From NCBI GenBank assembly GCA_052168315.1, contig JBQLZO010000056.1, positions 3,030-67,029 on the forward strand: DNA of 64,000 bases. Direction: 5' to 3'. Made by a program: the position numbers and the translations under genes. Origin of the DNA: JBQLZO01 sp052168315. GTDB taxonomy: Bacteria; Planctomycetota; Phycisphaerae; Phycisphaerales; UBA1924. Every line of letters begins with the position of its first letter. The stretch's first letter is position 1. Shown in pieces: positions 30,644 through 39,928 of the stretch. The notes beneath the pieces are model-generated. The model searched no databases. It was not told the origin of the DNA and saw only the letters and a program-made list of their open reading frames with translations.

Positions 30644-33496
30644 GTGGTGCGACCAGGAATCGCGAGAGCGCGTGAGGCGAAGGCCCGCCCGGCGGCGTCG
30701 GGCGCGTCCGGCCCAACGACGGCGCGCAGCCCATCCGGGCGTCCGTTCGCGGCGCTGGCGCTGGCGATGTCGCTGGGCGGCGCTGCGCCCGCGCTGGCCC
30801 AGATGCCCGACGATCTCGCCGATGCGGGGCGCGGCGATGCGATGCCCAGCGCGATCGAGCGCCCGTCTGGCTCGGAGCGCCTCGTGCGCTTGTGGGACTT
30901 CGAGGACCGGGCCACGCACCGCGAGCCGATCCCCGAGGAGTGGTTCCGCGACCAGCATGTGCACGGGCGGCTCGCGTTCGGGATCATCGACCGGGAGGGG
31001 CGGGAGCGCCCCGGCTTCCCGCCGTGGAACCGCGCCGAGTACTCCGATGCGATGTCGTACTCGGGTGCGTGGAGCATGTCGCTCCCCACCCGCGGCGGCT
31101 CGACCGCGCTGACGCTGAGCCGCTCGGTGCTCAGCGTGTTCGATGGATCGGACTACCTGGTGACCGGGATGGTGCGCACGGCCGGGTTCCGGCACGCCCG
31201 CGCGCGGATCGTGGTGCGGATGCTCGACATCGATCGGATGCTCATCGACCGCGCCGAGTTCACCAGCGAGCCGATGATCTCGGAGGATGGGTGGCAGCGG
31301 CTGAGCGTCGGCGTGGACGCCACGCCCGGCGCGGTGTGGATGCAGATCGAGCTGCAGGCGCTGCAGCCGAGCGAGTGGCGCGGCCAGGACATGGATGAGA
31401 AGGTCCGCGAGCTGCTCCCGCAGGACTTCGAGGGCGCTGCGCACTTCGACGACCTGGCGGTGTACCAGCTCCCCCGCGTGGAGTTGGAGGTGCTCGGCCA
31501 GTGGCCGGTCGCGGGCTCGACGGAGCCGCCGACGCTGACGGTGGCCCTGCGTGACCAGGCCGGCGAGGCGCTGCGGGCGCGGCTCCGCGTGTTCGGGCTC
31601 GACGGCGTGCTCGTTGATGAGCGCGTGCTCGAGACCCCGCTGGACCTGACGCCCATCGCGTGGCACCCGGCGCTCCCGGGGTACGGGTGGTACCGGGCCG
31701 AGGCGGCGATCCTCAACGATGTGGGGATCGTCGGATTCGCGGAAGCGTCGTTCGGATGGACCCCGCCGGGGCGCGAGATGTCGGCGCAGTCGCGGACGCC
31801 GTTCGGGATCGTGATCGATGGCGTGGACTCGGCGGTGCTGGCGACGACGCCTCCGATGGTGCGGGCTTCCGGGGCCGGCTCGGCCTCGCTGCAGGCGTGG
31901 GGCGATGACTCGACGGTGCCCGACCCGGACCACCTGCGCGCCGCGATCGAGCGGCTCAGCGCCGATGGTGTCGAGCTGACCATGGTGCTCGCGGGCGTGC
32001 CGACGGGCATTGCCGCGCAGGCCGGCGTCGATCGGAACGCGGTGCTGCAATTGCTGGCCGACACGCCGCCGGAGGGCTGGCTGGGCGCGCTCCGCCCGCT
32101 GCTGGCGACCTTCGGCGAGCGGATCCGCCGCTGGCAGGTCGGGCGCGCCGGAGATGCGTCCGCGTGGGAGCGTCCCGATCTCGAGCAGGCGGTGGCCAGC
32201 GTGCACGAGGTGCTCCGCAGGCTGATCCCGCGCCCGATGGTGGTGCTCCCCGGGCCCGGCTCGGTCGATGCCACGATTCCCGCCGGGCGAACGCCCATCG
32301 CCGATCAGTCGGAGCCGTCGATGCTGCTCGAGTACGGCGTGCCCGAGGCTTCGATCGGCGAGCAGGTCCGCGCGTGGTCGTCATGGGCCGCGCCGGCGGT
32401 CGTGATCGAGCCGCTGCCCGAGTCGGTGTTCGGGCAGCGCTCGCGCGTGCTCGCCATGGCGCGCCGCGCGGTGCTGGCGCTGGAGGGCGGCGCGGCCAAG
32501 GTCTCGGTCGTCCGCCCGTGGCAGGTCGAGCCGCGCACGCGGCGCGATGACCTCGTGCTCCCCATGCCCGAGATGGTCGCCATGCGCCGGCTCGTCGATG
32601 AGCTCTCGGGCAAGACCGCGTCCGTGCGCCTGCCGCTCGGCGAGGGCGTGGTCGGCGTGCTGTTCGAGGATGAGCGCAGCGCCACCCTCGTGGCGTGGAG
32701 CATGGGCGGCGATCCGGACAAGAGCGTGCTCGATGGGTACCTCGGCGATGGCCCGATCGTTGCGCGCGATCTGTGGGGCAACGAGTCGGGGCAGGTCAGC
32801 GCCGGCGAGCCGGTCGAACTCACGCTCACCGAGGTGCCGCTGTTCCTGCGCGGCGTCGATCCGCGCATCGTCAGGCTCCGGGCGGGCATCGACTTCCAGC
32901 CGCGCCGCCTCTCGACCCGCGGCGCGCTGATCGCCGGCGAGGTCACGCTCGTCAATCCGTTCCAGGGGCAGATCACCGGACGCCTCCGCATGACCCATCC
33001 GGATGCGTGGGACCTGCGCCCGCAGATCATCGAGTTCGCCATCGAGGAGGGCGGGACGACGACCATCCCGGTCGAGCTGCGGATCGGCGTGGCCGAGCTC
33101 TCCGGCGACCGCGAGCTGACGCTGGAGGTCGAGGCGATCGCCGATCGTCGATACCCGCCGGTGCTCGCGCCGATCGAGGTGCAGGTCGGGCTCCCGAACC
33201 TGCATGTGCTCCCGATGTACCGGCTCGTCCGATCGCCCGCAGGGCGGCTGGACCTCATCGTCGAGGCGATGATCACGAACATGGGCGAGCGCCCGGTCTC
33301 GTGCTCGATCACGGTCCTCGCGCCGGGGTTCGCATCGGAGAAAGCCCCGCTCTCCGGGCTGCTCCCGGGGCAGGTCGCGATCCGTCGCTTCAGCTTCCCA
33401 GATGGCGGGCGCACCCTCCCCGGGCGCACGGCCTACATCAGCCTCCGCGAGACCGATGGCAACGACCGACTGAATGTCGAACTGCCCATCCACTGA
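30644..33496 (+). CDS. Large exported protein of unknown function
   Basis: 950 residues from GTG 30644, with GGGAG about 7 nt upstream. A signal peptide follows an Arg-rich n-region and ends near LAQ (~53). The N-terminal ~80-240 is beta-rich ('RLVRLWDFEDRATHREPIP' to 'AHFDDLAVYQLPRVEL'), like carbohydrate-binding jelly rolls. The middle (~380-680) alternates helices and strands with 'FGIVIDGVDSAVLATT', 'LTMVLAGVPTGIAAQ' and 'ASWEPLPESVFG'-like turns, suggesting a TIM-barrel such as a degenerate glycoside hydrolase. The last ~200 residues are Ig-like. No catalytic acid pair could be assigned. It may be cotranscribed with the upstream exported protein. The family was not recognised. Confidence 0.8.
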   Translation: MVRPGIARAREAKARPAASGASGPTTARSPSGRPFAALALAMSLGGAAPALAQMPDDLADAGRGDAMPSAIERPSGSERLVRLWDFEDRATHREPIPEEWFRDQHVHGRLAFGIIDREGRERPGFPPWNRAEYSDAMSYSGAWSMSLPTRGGSTALTLSRSVLSVFDGSDYLVTGMVRTAGFRHARARIVVRMLDIDRMLIDRAEFTSEPMISEDGWQRLSVGVDATPGAVWMQIELQALQPSEWRGQDMDEKVRELLPQDFEGAAHFDDLAVYQLPRVELEVLGQWPVAGSTEPPTLTVALRDQAGEALRARLRVFGLDGVLVDERVLETPLDLTPIAWHPALPGYGWYRAEAAILNDVGIVGFAEASFGWTPPGREMSAQSRTPFGIVIDGVDSAVLATTPPMVRASGAGSASLQAWGDDSTVPDPDHLRAAIERLSADGVELTMVLAGVPTGIAAQAGVDRNAVLQLLADTPPEGWLGALRPLLATFGERIRRWQVGRAGDASAWERPDLEQAVASVHEVLRRLIPRPMVVLPGPGSVDATIPAGRTPIADQSEPSMLLEYGVPEASIGEQVRAWSSWAAPAVVIEPLPESVFGQRSRVLAMARRAVLALEGGAAKVSVVRPWQVEPRTRRDDLVLPMPEMVAMRRLVDELSGKTASVRLPLGEGVVGVLFEDERSATLVAWSMGGDPDKSVLDGYLGDGPIVARDLWGNESGQVSAGEPVELTLTEVPLFLRGVDPRIVRLRAGIDFQPRRLSTRGALIAGEVTLVNPFQGQITGRLRMTHPDAWDLRPQIIEFAIEEGGTTTIPVELRIGVAELSGDRELTLEVEAIADRRYPPVLAPIEVQVGLPNLHVLPMYRLVRSPAGRLDLIVEAMITNMGERPVSCSITVLAPGFASEKAPLSGLLPGQVAIRRFSFPDGGRTLPGRTAYISLRETDGNDRLNVELPIH

Positions 33497-33702
33497 CCGG
33501 GGCGGCGCGGGCCGTGTTTCCAGTGCCGATCGCGCTGTCGTTCCGGCGTGATGCCATGCGCTCCGCGTGCTTGACAGAGTGCGAACATCCCGCCGGGATC
33601 GCCGGAATCGGTGCGGTTTGTGCGGTGCCTTCTCCGGGATGTCGGGTATGTTGGGATGGGCCCTCGACCCGGGCGGCGGCGGTGGCACAAAGGAGTTGCA
33701 TC

Positions 33703-35301
33703 ATGCGCGATCGGCATCGCATTGTGGGCATGGGCGTGGGCGGCGCGATGGCGTTGGGACTGGCGGCGGCGTCTGAGGCGATGGGCGGCACGCCGTGCGA
33801 TCCCGAGTGGGTCTGCTTCGAGGAGCAGTCGGATGCGCGGATCGCCGCGCCCGATGATCTCGTGCTCGCCGATCAGGCCCAGAAGGCCTACGCGTGGGGC
33901 GATGTCAACAACGATGGCCTGGTCGATCTGGTCATCGTGCGCAAGCAGCCATGGACCAACGCGGGCAAGCGCACCAATGTGCTGCTGATCAACGAGGGCG
34001 GCGTGCTGGTGGACCGCACCGCCGAGTACGCCGCCGCCACCGACCACGCGACCGACCTGGGATTCCTCACGCCGACCAACGAGCGCGATGTCGTGATCGC
34101 CGATGTGAACAACGACGGCTGGCCCGACATCGTCACCGCGACCTACTCGCTGGCGCCGGAGATCGACGAGCCGAAGCATGTCTCGCACCCCCGCGTGTAC
34201 ATCAACCTCGGCGCCGATGGGAACGGCGACTGGCTCGGCTTCCGGTACGAGGTCGACCGGTTCCCGCAGATGCACCCGTTCGCCGATCCGCGGTTCTACT
34301 CCGTCACCGCGGCGGATGTGAACGCCGATGGCTTCGCGGACCTGTACTTCACCGATGGTGATTTCGGGTTCCCCGCCTCGGCGGTCGACTTCGACGACCG
34401 GGTCTTCCTGAACGATGGCACCGGGCACTTCTTCGACGCCACCGGCACGCTGCTCCCACCGGCCTTCACCGGCCCGGGCGAGGGGACCCGCGGCGGCGCG
34501 GCCGACTTCAACGCCGACGGCACGCTCGACCTGTACAAGGTCAACGCGGTGTTCTCGCCCATCGCGGTGCAGATCCTCTACGCCGAGCCGGATCCCGGCC
34601 CGCTGTTCGATCCGCTGGTGCAGATGCTCTCGCAGGGGACCGTGCCCACCTCCGTGCTCGCGAGCGATCTGAACAACGACGGGTTCCCCGACCTCGTGCT
34701 CACCGACGATGGCGCCGATCGGTACCTGCTCAACCAGGGCGTGGACGCGCAGACGGGGCGGGCCTCGTTCATCCCGCTGATCTTCGAGCACTCGAGCGGG
34801 TCGGACCAGGGCTTCGGCGGGCGTGGCGTGGCGGGCGACCTCGACAACGACGGCTGGACCGATGTGCTGATCGCCGATGTCGATTTCGAGATCCCGGGGT
34901 GCCAGCGCCGCGCGGCGATCTATCGCAACCTCGGCGATGCGCCGCTCGTCACCCTCCGCGAGGAGGTCGTGGGAGCGCAGACGACCGGGCGGGTCGCCTG
35001 CATCTCCGCGGAACTGCTCCGCGGGACCTACACGATCGCGCTGCTGGACATCGATGGCGATGGCTGGCTCGACATCGTCGCCGGACAGTGCACCGGCACC
35101 CACGTGTTCATGAACACGGGCGGCGCACGCGCCGCGTGCCCGGGCGATCTGGACGCCAACGGCGTGGTGAACTCGGACGACCTGGGCATCCTGCTCTCGG
35201 CATTCGCGAACAATGTGTGCGGCGACATCGATGGCGATGGCGCCACCGATTCGGACGACCTGGGGCTCATGCTCAGCGCCATCGGGACCGCCTGCCCCTG
35301 A
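33703..35301 (+). CDS. Exported FG-GAP/VCBS-repeat protein with dockerin-like C-terminus
   Basis: 532 residues. AAAGGAG at 33689-33695, 7 nt before the ATG, is one of the best ribosome-binding sites here. After a signal peptide (~6-28) there are about seven FG-GAP/VCBS repeats marked by Ca-binding loops: DVNNDGLVD, DVNNDGWPD, DVNADGFAD, DFNADGTLD, DLNNDGFPD, DLDNDGWTD and DIDGDGWLD. These build an integrin-like beta-propeller. The C-terminus has the dockerin-like pair 'DLDANGVVNSDDLGILLSAF' and 'DIDGDGATDSDDLGLMLSAI'. It is expected at the cell surface or outside. CACGTG at 35101 is one of only three ACGT sites found. TTGACA at 33571 has no well-spaced -10. Confidence 0.92.
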   Translation: MRDRHRIVGMGVGGAMALGLAAASEAMGGTPCDPEWVCFEEQSDARIAAPDDLVLADQAQKAYAWGDVNNDGLVDLVIVRKQPWTNAGKRTNVLLINEGGVLVDRTAEYAAATDHATDLGFLTPTNERDVVIADVNNDGWPDIVTATYSLAPEIDEPKHVSHPRVYINLGADGNGDWLGFRYEVDRFPQMHPFADPRFYSVTAADVNADGFADLYFTDGDFGFPASAVDFDDRVFLNDGTGHFFDATGTLLPPAFTGPGEGTRGGAADFNADGTLDLYKVNAVFSPIAVQILYAEPDPGPLFDPLVQMLSQGTVPTSVLASDLNNDGFPDLVLTDDGADRYLLNQGVDAQTGRASFIPLIFEHSSGSDQGFGGRGVAGDLDNDGWTDVLIADVDFEIPGCQRRAAIYRNLGDAPLVTLREEVVGAQTTGRVACISAELLRGTYTIALLDIDGDGWLDIVAGQCTGTHVFMNTGGARAACPGDLDANGVVNSDDLGILLSAFANNVCGDIDGDGATDSDDLGLMLSAIGTACP

Positions 35302-35347
35302 CCCTCGCCGCTAGCCGGCTGCTCCCGCCCGATTCGCGCAGCGGGGC

Positions 35348-36790
35348 CTACACGCGCTTGAACGCGGCCAGCGTGCGATCGCGGGCCGCGGCGTGGTCCA
35401 CGATCATCTCCGGGTAGTCCACTTTGTCGAACAGCCCGCCGGACCACTTGCCCGGATCGTGGATGGTCTTGGCATCCAGCGAGCGGAGCTCGGGCACCCA
35501 GCGGCGGATGTACTCGCCCTCGGGATCGAAGCGCTGCGACTGGGTGATGGGGTTGAAGATGCGGAAGTACGGCTGCGCATCGGTGCCGGTGGAGGCCGAC
35601 CACTGCCACCCGCCGTTGTTGGAGGCCAGGTCGCCATCGACGAGCAGGTTCATGAAGTGCCGCTCGCCCCACCACCACGGCAGGAACAGGTCCTTGGTCA
35701 GGAACATCGCCACGATCATGCGGACGCGGTTGTGCATCCAGCCGGTGGCGCGGAGCTGCCGCATGCCCGCATCCACGATCGGGTACCCCGTGCGACCCTG
35801 CTGCCACGCCTCGAAGTCCTTGGTCGACTGGCTCCAGTCAATCGCATCGTACTCCGTGCGGAAGTTCTGACCGCGTGAGACCCGCGGGAAGCCGACCAGG
35901 ATGTGCTTGTAGAACTCACGCCAGACCAGCTCATCGCACCAGGTGGACGGGCCCACCTTCCCGCCGCCGATCCGCCCGTCATTGGCTTCCATGCTCGCGG
36001 CCACGCACTGCCTCGGCGAGATCGCGCCCACCGCGAGGTAAGGCGACATGGCCGAGGTGCCATCCACGCTCGGCGTGTCGCGGGCGTCCTTGTAGTCCAT
36101 GATGTGGTGCTTCGTGAACCGCGTGAGCCGTCGCTTGGCCTCCGCCTCGCCCGCGGGCCAGTGCTTCGGGTCGATCTCGGGTTTCAGCCCCTTGGCCTCG
36201 CCCGGCACGGCGTCCGCATCGCACGCCATCTCGGGCTGCTTCTTCGGGTCCGCGTGGATGGCCGCGACGCCGCCGGCGTTCATGCCGCCGAGTTCATCGA
36301 ACACCGCGTACCACCGGCGCTTGAACGGCGAGTACACCGTGTAGTACTTCCCCTCGCCCGTCCGCACGCTCCCCGGCTCCAGCACCACCTGGTCGGTGAA
36401 GCGGTGGACCTTGATCCTCGCGCCCTCGAACGCCTCGATCACCGCCGCATCCCGCTCCCGCTCGTTCCACTCGTACTCATCGTTGAGGTACAGCGCATCG
36501 CAGTCGTGCTCCCTGGCGACAGCGCGGAGCACCTTCGGCACGCCGTCGAAGGTCGGGCACTCCCGGATCAGCAGCCCGATGTTCTTGGTCTTCAGCCGCT
36601 CGGACAGGTCCGCCAGCGTCCGCAGCAGGAAGTCCACCTTGTTCCCACCCCAGTCGTGCGCATCCTTCCACTGCTTCGGGCAGATGATGAACACCGCGAC
36701 GACGCCCCGGGTCGCGATCTCGGTCGCGGCGCGGAGTGCCGCGTTGTCGGCGGTGCGGAGGTCGGATCGGAACCAGACGAGCGGACGCAT
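35348..36790 (-). CDS. phrB: Class I CPD photolyase / cryptochrome family
   Basis: 480 residues. The N-terminal alpha/beta antenna domain starts 'MRPLVWFRSDLRTADNAAL', and the C-terminal FAD-binding domain has 'WCDELVWREFYKHIL', 'GRTGYPIVDAGMRQLRATGW', 'MHNRVRMIVAMFLTKDL' and 'NNGGWQWSASTGTDAQPYFR'. These blocks, including the Trp residues of the electron-transfer path, fit a working light-dependent repair enzyme for cyclobutane pyrimidine dimers. It is the last gene of the minus-strand run, 93 bp after the FeS photolyase. The lineage therefore pairs two different photolyases in one transcription direction. Confidence 0.96.
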   Translation of the reverse strand: MRPLVWFRSDLRTADNAALRAATEIATRGVVAVFIICPKQWKDAHDWGGNKVDFLLRTLADLSERLKTKNIGLLIRECPTFDGVPKVLRAVAREHDCDALYLNDEYEWNERERDAAVIEAFEGARIKVHRFTDQVVLEPGSVRTGEGKYYTVYSPFKRRWYAVFDELGGMNAGGVAAIHADPKKQPEMACDADAVPGEAKGLKPEIDPKHWPAGEAEAKRRLTRFTKHHIMDYKDARDTPSVDGTSAMSPYLAVGAISPRQCVAASMEANDGRIGGGKVGPSTWCDELVWREFYKHILVGFPRVSRGQNFRTEYDAIDWSQSTKDFEAWQQGRTGYPIVDAGMRQLRATGWMHNRVRMIVAMFLTKDLFLPWWWGERHFMNLLVDGDLASNNGGWQWSASTGTDAQPYFRIFNPITQSQRFDPEGEYIRRWVPELRSLDAKTIHDPGKWSGGLFDKVDYPEMIVDHAAARDRTLAAFKRV

Positions 36791-36883
36791 GGGGGCTCCT
36801 GTCGTGGTGTGGCCGCGTGCCCCGCGGCGGAGGCGATGCAGGGTAGTGGGTGGGAACGAGGCGGCTTGATGCCCGCCGCGTGC

Positions 36884-38533
36884 TCAGGGCGATGGGTCCG
36901 GTTCGACGCCGTACCGTCGCCGGATCGCCTTCCCCTCCCGGGTAATCTCGGCCCTTTCTTGAGGCTTCATCCGCTCGACATGCTTCATGATCATCGCCAT
37001 CCGGTTGTTTCCCGCGAACCGCTTCTCGTGGCGGATCAGGAAATCCCAGTAGAGCGTGTTGAACGGGCAGGCATCCTCGCCGGTCCGCTTGCCCTTGTCA
37101 TACTTACAATGCTCGCAGTAGTTCGACATCGAATTGATGTACCGCGCAGAGCCAGCATAGGGCTTCGTGCCCACGACAGGTTCCCGGGTGACCTTGCCGT
37201 TCTTCGCCCGCACGCCATCGGCGTGCTGCGACATGCCCAGCGTGTTTGGCGTCGTCACCCAGTCCACCGCATCGACATACATCGCGAGGAACCAGTCCGT
37301 GATCGCGCGCGGATGCACACCCGCCAGCAGCGCGAAGTTGCCCAGCACCATCAGCCTCGGGATGTGGTGCGAGAACCCATCCTCGATCACCGGCGACAGG
37401 CACTCTCTCATGCAGTTCATGTCCGTGGCGCCGGTCCAGTAGAACTCCGGCAGCGCGCCGTGCTGATCAAGAAAGTTCCGCTCGCCGTACTCCGGGCCCT
37501 CGTGCCAGTACACACCCCGGATAAACTCCCGCCACCCGATGATCTGCCGCACGAAGCCCTCCACGCTGTTCAGCGGCGCATCACCGGATTCGTGCGCGCG
37601 CAGCGCCTTCTCCACGCACTCCCGGGGGTTCAGGAGCTTGAGATTGAGCGCCGCGGCGATCAGCGAGTGGTACAGGTACGGCTCCCCAGTCCACATCGCA
37701 TCTTCATACCGCCCGAACCTCTCCAGCCGATGCTCGATGAAGTCATCGAGCGCCCGCAGCGCCTGCGCGCGCGTGACCGCCCAGCGGAAGTGGTCCGCCG
37801 AGCCATACCCACCGGGCCACGCCTCGCCGACCATCTCGATCACCCGCTGCGTGACCGCATCGGTCTGCGACGTGTAGGGCTTCCTGACCCGGGGCGTGGA
37901 CTTGAACGCCTCCCGGTTGTCGTGGTCGTAGTTCCACTTGCCCCCGACCGGATCCTTCCCGTTGGGCTCCATCAGCACGCCCAGCCGCTTCCGCTGCCAG
38001 CGATAGAAGTGCTCCATCAGCACCGACTTCCGCCCATCCATCCACTCCGCGAACTCATCGATGCTCGTCAGGAAGTGCGTGTCCTCGTGGATGGTGATGG
38101 GGGTGCTCAAATCATCCTGCCACGCGTGCACCATCGCCATCACCCGGTGCTCGCCCGGCCAGGTGATGTGCACATGCTCGGGCCCGAGCGTCTCCACCGC
38201 CCGCCGGAATTCGCTGTCAAACGAGTGCGTGTTGCCCGCATCGTCCAGCCGCACATACCGCACGCCGAACCCGCGATCCTCGATCAGCCCCAGCGCGAAG
38301 TGCCGCATCGCCGCGAGGAACTGGATCGTCCGCTGCCGCGACGATGGCACATGCTCGGCCTCCTGCTTCACCTCCATCATCAGCACCATGTCGTGCTCGG
38401 CATCGAAGCCATCGAACGCCGGTGTATCGGTCGTCAGCTGGTCGCCGAACACCACCACGAGGTTCCGGCACGATCGCCGGCGCTTGCCCGCGTCCAGCAG
38501 CCGCTCGGCCTCCTTCGCGCTCAACCCGCTCAT
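36884..38533 (-). CDS. FeS-cluster photolyase/cryptochrome (FeS-BCP, PhrB-type)
   Basis: 549 residues from ATG 38533, which overlaps the upstream stop by ATGA. The family ('deoxyribodipyrimidine photolyase-related') repairs (6-4) photoproducts in Agrobacterium PhrB and binds FAD, a lumazine antenna and a [4Fe-4S] cluster. The cluster Cys are all present with exact PhrB spacing: Cys374 (MNCMREC), then Cys473-x2-Cys476-x12-Cys489 (YCEHCK...GEDACPFN). Other landmarks: 'LVVVFGDQLTTDTPAFDGFD' at the start, 'GFVRQIIGWREFIRGVYW' and 'MSNYCEHCKYDKGKRTGEDA'. It is translationally coupled to the small membrane protein. One of three ACGT sites lies inside (37870). Confidence 0.96.
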   Translation of the reverse strand: MSGLSAKEAERLLDAGKRRRSCRNLVVVFGDQLTTDTPAFDGFDAEHDMVLMMEVKQEAEHVPSSRQRTIQFLAAMRHFALGLIEDRGFGVRYVRLDDAGNTHSFDSEFRRAVETLGPEHVHITWPGEHRVMAMVHAWQDDLSTPITIHEDTHFLTSIDEFAEWMDGRKSVLMEHFYRWQRKRLGVLMEPNGKDPVGGKWNYDHDNREAFKSTPRVRKPYTSQTDAVTQRVIEMVGEAWPGGYGSADHFRWAVTRAQALRALDDFIEHRLERFGRYEDAMWTGEPYLYHSLIAAALNLKLLNPRECVEKALRAHESGDAPLNSVEGFVRQIIGWREFIRGVYWHEGPEYGERNFLDQHGALPEFYWTGATDMNCMRECLSPVIEDGFSHHIPRLMVLGNFALLAGVHPRAITDWFLAMYVDAVDWVTTPNTLGMSQHADGVRAKNGKVTREPVVGTKPYAGSARYINSMSNYCEHCKYDKGKRTGEDACPFNTLYWDFLIRHEKRFAGNNRMAMIMKHVERMKPQERAEITREGKAIRRRYGVEPDPSP

Positions 38534-38997
38534 CCGCCCAGCCCCTTCCACGCCGCGATGCACATCCCGATGGCCAGCGCCGCCCGCCCGGACCACGCCA
38601 CGGTCCTGATCCAGTTCGTGCGCACCAGCCGGGCGACGAGCGCGGCATCGAACCGCTTCGCCAGGCGCTGGTGCATCGGCCCCTGAAGCGTCGCCGTGGA
38701 GATCCAGTTCACCAGCAGCAGCCCGAACCCGCCCCACAGCATCCACGCCGGGAGCGCGGCGGGGCGCACGATCAGCAGCCCCACCACGCCGACCCCCTCA
38801 AGCAACATCATCGGCCCGACGATCGGCCCGATCCGCCGCATGTGGGCCCGCTCGTACCGCGCGAATCGCTCTGCGCCGCCCTCATCGCCGACCATCGCGA
38901 ACAACGGATAGTGCACGAGCTGCATCGTCCAGATGAGCCCCGCCATGAACACGCTGGCCACCGCCTGCACGACCAGGAGCCAATCAACCGGCGTCAT
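38530..38997 (-). CDS. Small four-helix membrane protein in the photolyase operon
   Basis: 155 residues with about four hydrophobic segments (~8-28, ~60-82, ~86-106, ~133-152). Two notable loops are 'MQLVHYPLFAMVGDEGGAER' and 'TATLQGPMHQRLAKRFD'. The His in 'LVHYPLF' and the 'PMH' loop could bind haem or quinone, but that is speculation. It overlaps both neighbours by ATGA, so it is made together with the SOUL protein and the FeS photolyase. The pattern resembles DUF1772/DUF4149-like small membrane proteins without a firm match. Function unknown. Confidence 0.8.
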   Translation of the reverse strand: MTPVDWLLVVQAVASVFMAGLIWTMQLVHYPLFAMVGDEGGAERFARYERAHMRRIGPIVGPMMLLEGVGVVGLLIVRPAALPAWMLWGGFGLLLVNWISTATLQGPMHQRLAKRFDAALVARLVRTNWIRTVAWSGRAALAIGMCIAAWKGLGG

Positions 38998-39851
38998 GGA
39001 GCGCGGTCACCGTGCTCGCCGCCGCCATCGACCTCGCCACCGCCATCAACTTTGTCAGGCGCATCGCCCGGATCGCCACCGCCCGCATCATCGCTGCGCT
39101 CGATGCGCTGCAGGGGCACCTGCACCTCGACCCACCGGTTCGCCGGGGGCGTCATCGGGCCGTTGTACTGGAACACGCGCACATCGCCGGCCGCCCGCCA
39201 CTCGTCCTGTCCCTCGAGCCACGCCCGCAGCACCCCGATCTGCTCTTCGAGCATCCGCCCGGTGAACACGCCCCGCACCCCGCTCGAGAGCACCGTCACC
39301 GGCTCGGTGTTCACGACCTCCACGCGCCCATCGGTCTCGATGATCCCCTCTTCCGCCGTGCGATAGAGGAACGACATCGTCCACGCCCGCAGCCCCTCCG
39401 GGTTGTCCAGCGTCATGCCGTGGTAGTCCATCTCCACCGGCGAGGTCATCGGGATGCTCCGCGCCTCGATGTGCCGGAACAGCGGCCAGAACCCGCGGTT
39501 GCCGGCCCGCATGCTCGCGCCCGCCTCCTCCATCGGCGTGGTGTACTCGGCCCGACGGATCTCCGGATACCGCTTGATCTCCAGCGCGCCCGGCGGCGTG
39601 GGGACCGGATACGCCTCCGGCAGTTCGGTGTCGATCTCGCACGGGGCGATCCGGAAGACGATCCCCCGCTGGATCACAGCGCTGTCGATGTCGCCGCCGA
39701 CGCGCTTGACGGTCCACTCCCCCGCAGCATCGCGCTGGACGATCCGCGTCTCGGGGTCGGGCGACCACACACGCTCCTCCGCGCCCCGCGCGGGCGCGGA
39801 GAGCGCGCAGGCGGTCGTGATGCAACCCAGACTCAGAATCGCTCGCAGCAT
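38994..39851 (-). CDS. SOUL-family haem-binding protein, exported
   Basis: 285 residues from ATG 39851, chosen because CGGAGGA lies 7 nt upstream and a signal peptide (~1-23, ending ARGA) then starts the protein. The SOUL/HBP fold is shown by 'LEIKRYPEIRRAEYTTPMEE', 'GNRGFWPLFRHIEARSIPMT', 'PVEMDYHG' and the final 'WRAAGDVRVFQYNGPMTPP'. SOUL proteins bind haem or tetrapyrroles. The C-terminus is Asp/Gly-rich. It is the first gene of a tight three-gene overlap with the membrane protein and the FeS photolyase, which suggests a photosensitiser-handling or light-stress role. That role is inferred from position. Confidence 0.92.
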   Translation of the reverse strand: MLRAILSLGCITTACALSAPARGAEERVWSPDPETRIVQRDAAGEWTVKRVGGDIDSAVIQRGIVFRIAPCEIDTELPEAYPVPTPPGALEIKRYPEIRRAEYTTPMEEAGASMRAGNRGFWPLFRHIEARSIPMTSPVEMDYHGMTLDNPEGLRAWTMSFLYRTAEEGIIETDGRVEVVNTEPVTVLSSGVRGVFTGRMLEEQIGVLRAWLEGQDEWRAAGDVRVFQYNGPMTPPANRWVEVQVPLQRIERSDDAGGGDPGDAPDKVDGGGEVDGGGEHGDRAP

Positions 39852-39928
39852 CGCAGTGTCCTCCGTCGTCTCGCCCGCCGCACGAACTCCCGGCACGCCG
39901 TGTAGCGTGCGAAGGGCGCGTCCAAGGC

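Noticed and set aside
33571..33576. TTGACA as the -35 of the FG-GAP gene
   Set aside because: No -10-like hexamer occurs at 16-19 bp; the nearest candidate TATGTT at 33647 is far too distant.
36884..38533. Plus-strand frame of 927 codons covering both photolyases
   Set aside because: The minus strand encodes complete photolyases with exact cluster-Cys spacing; the plus frame is a shadow.
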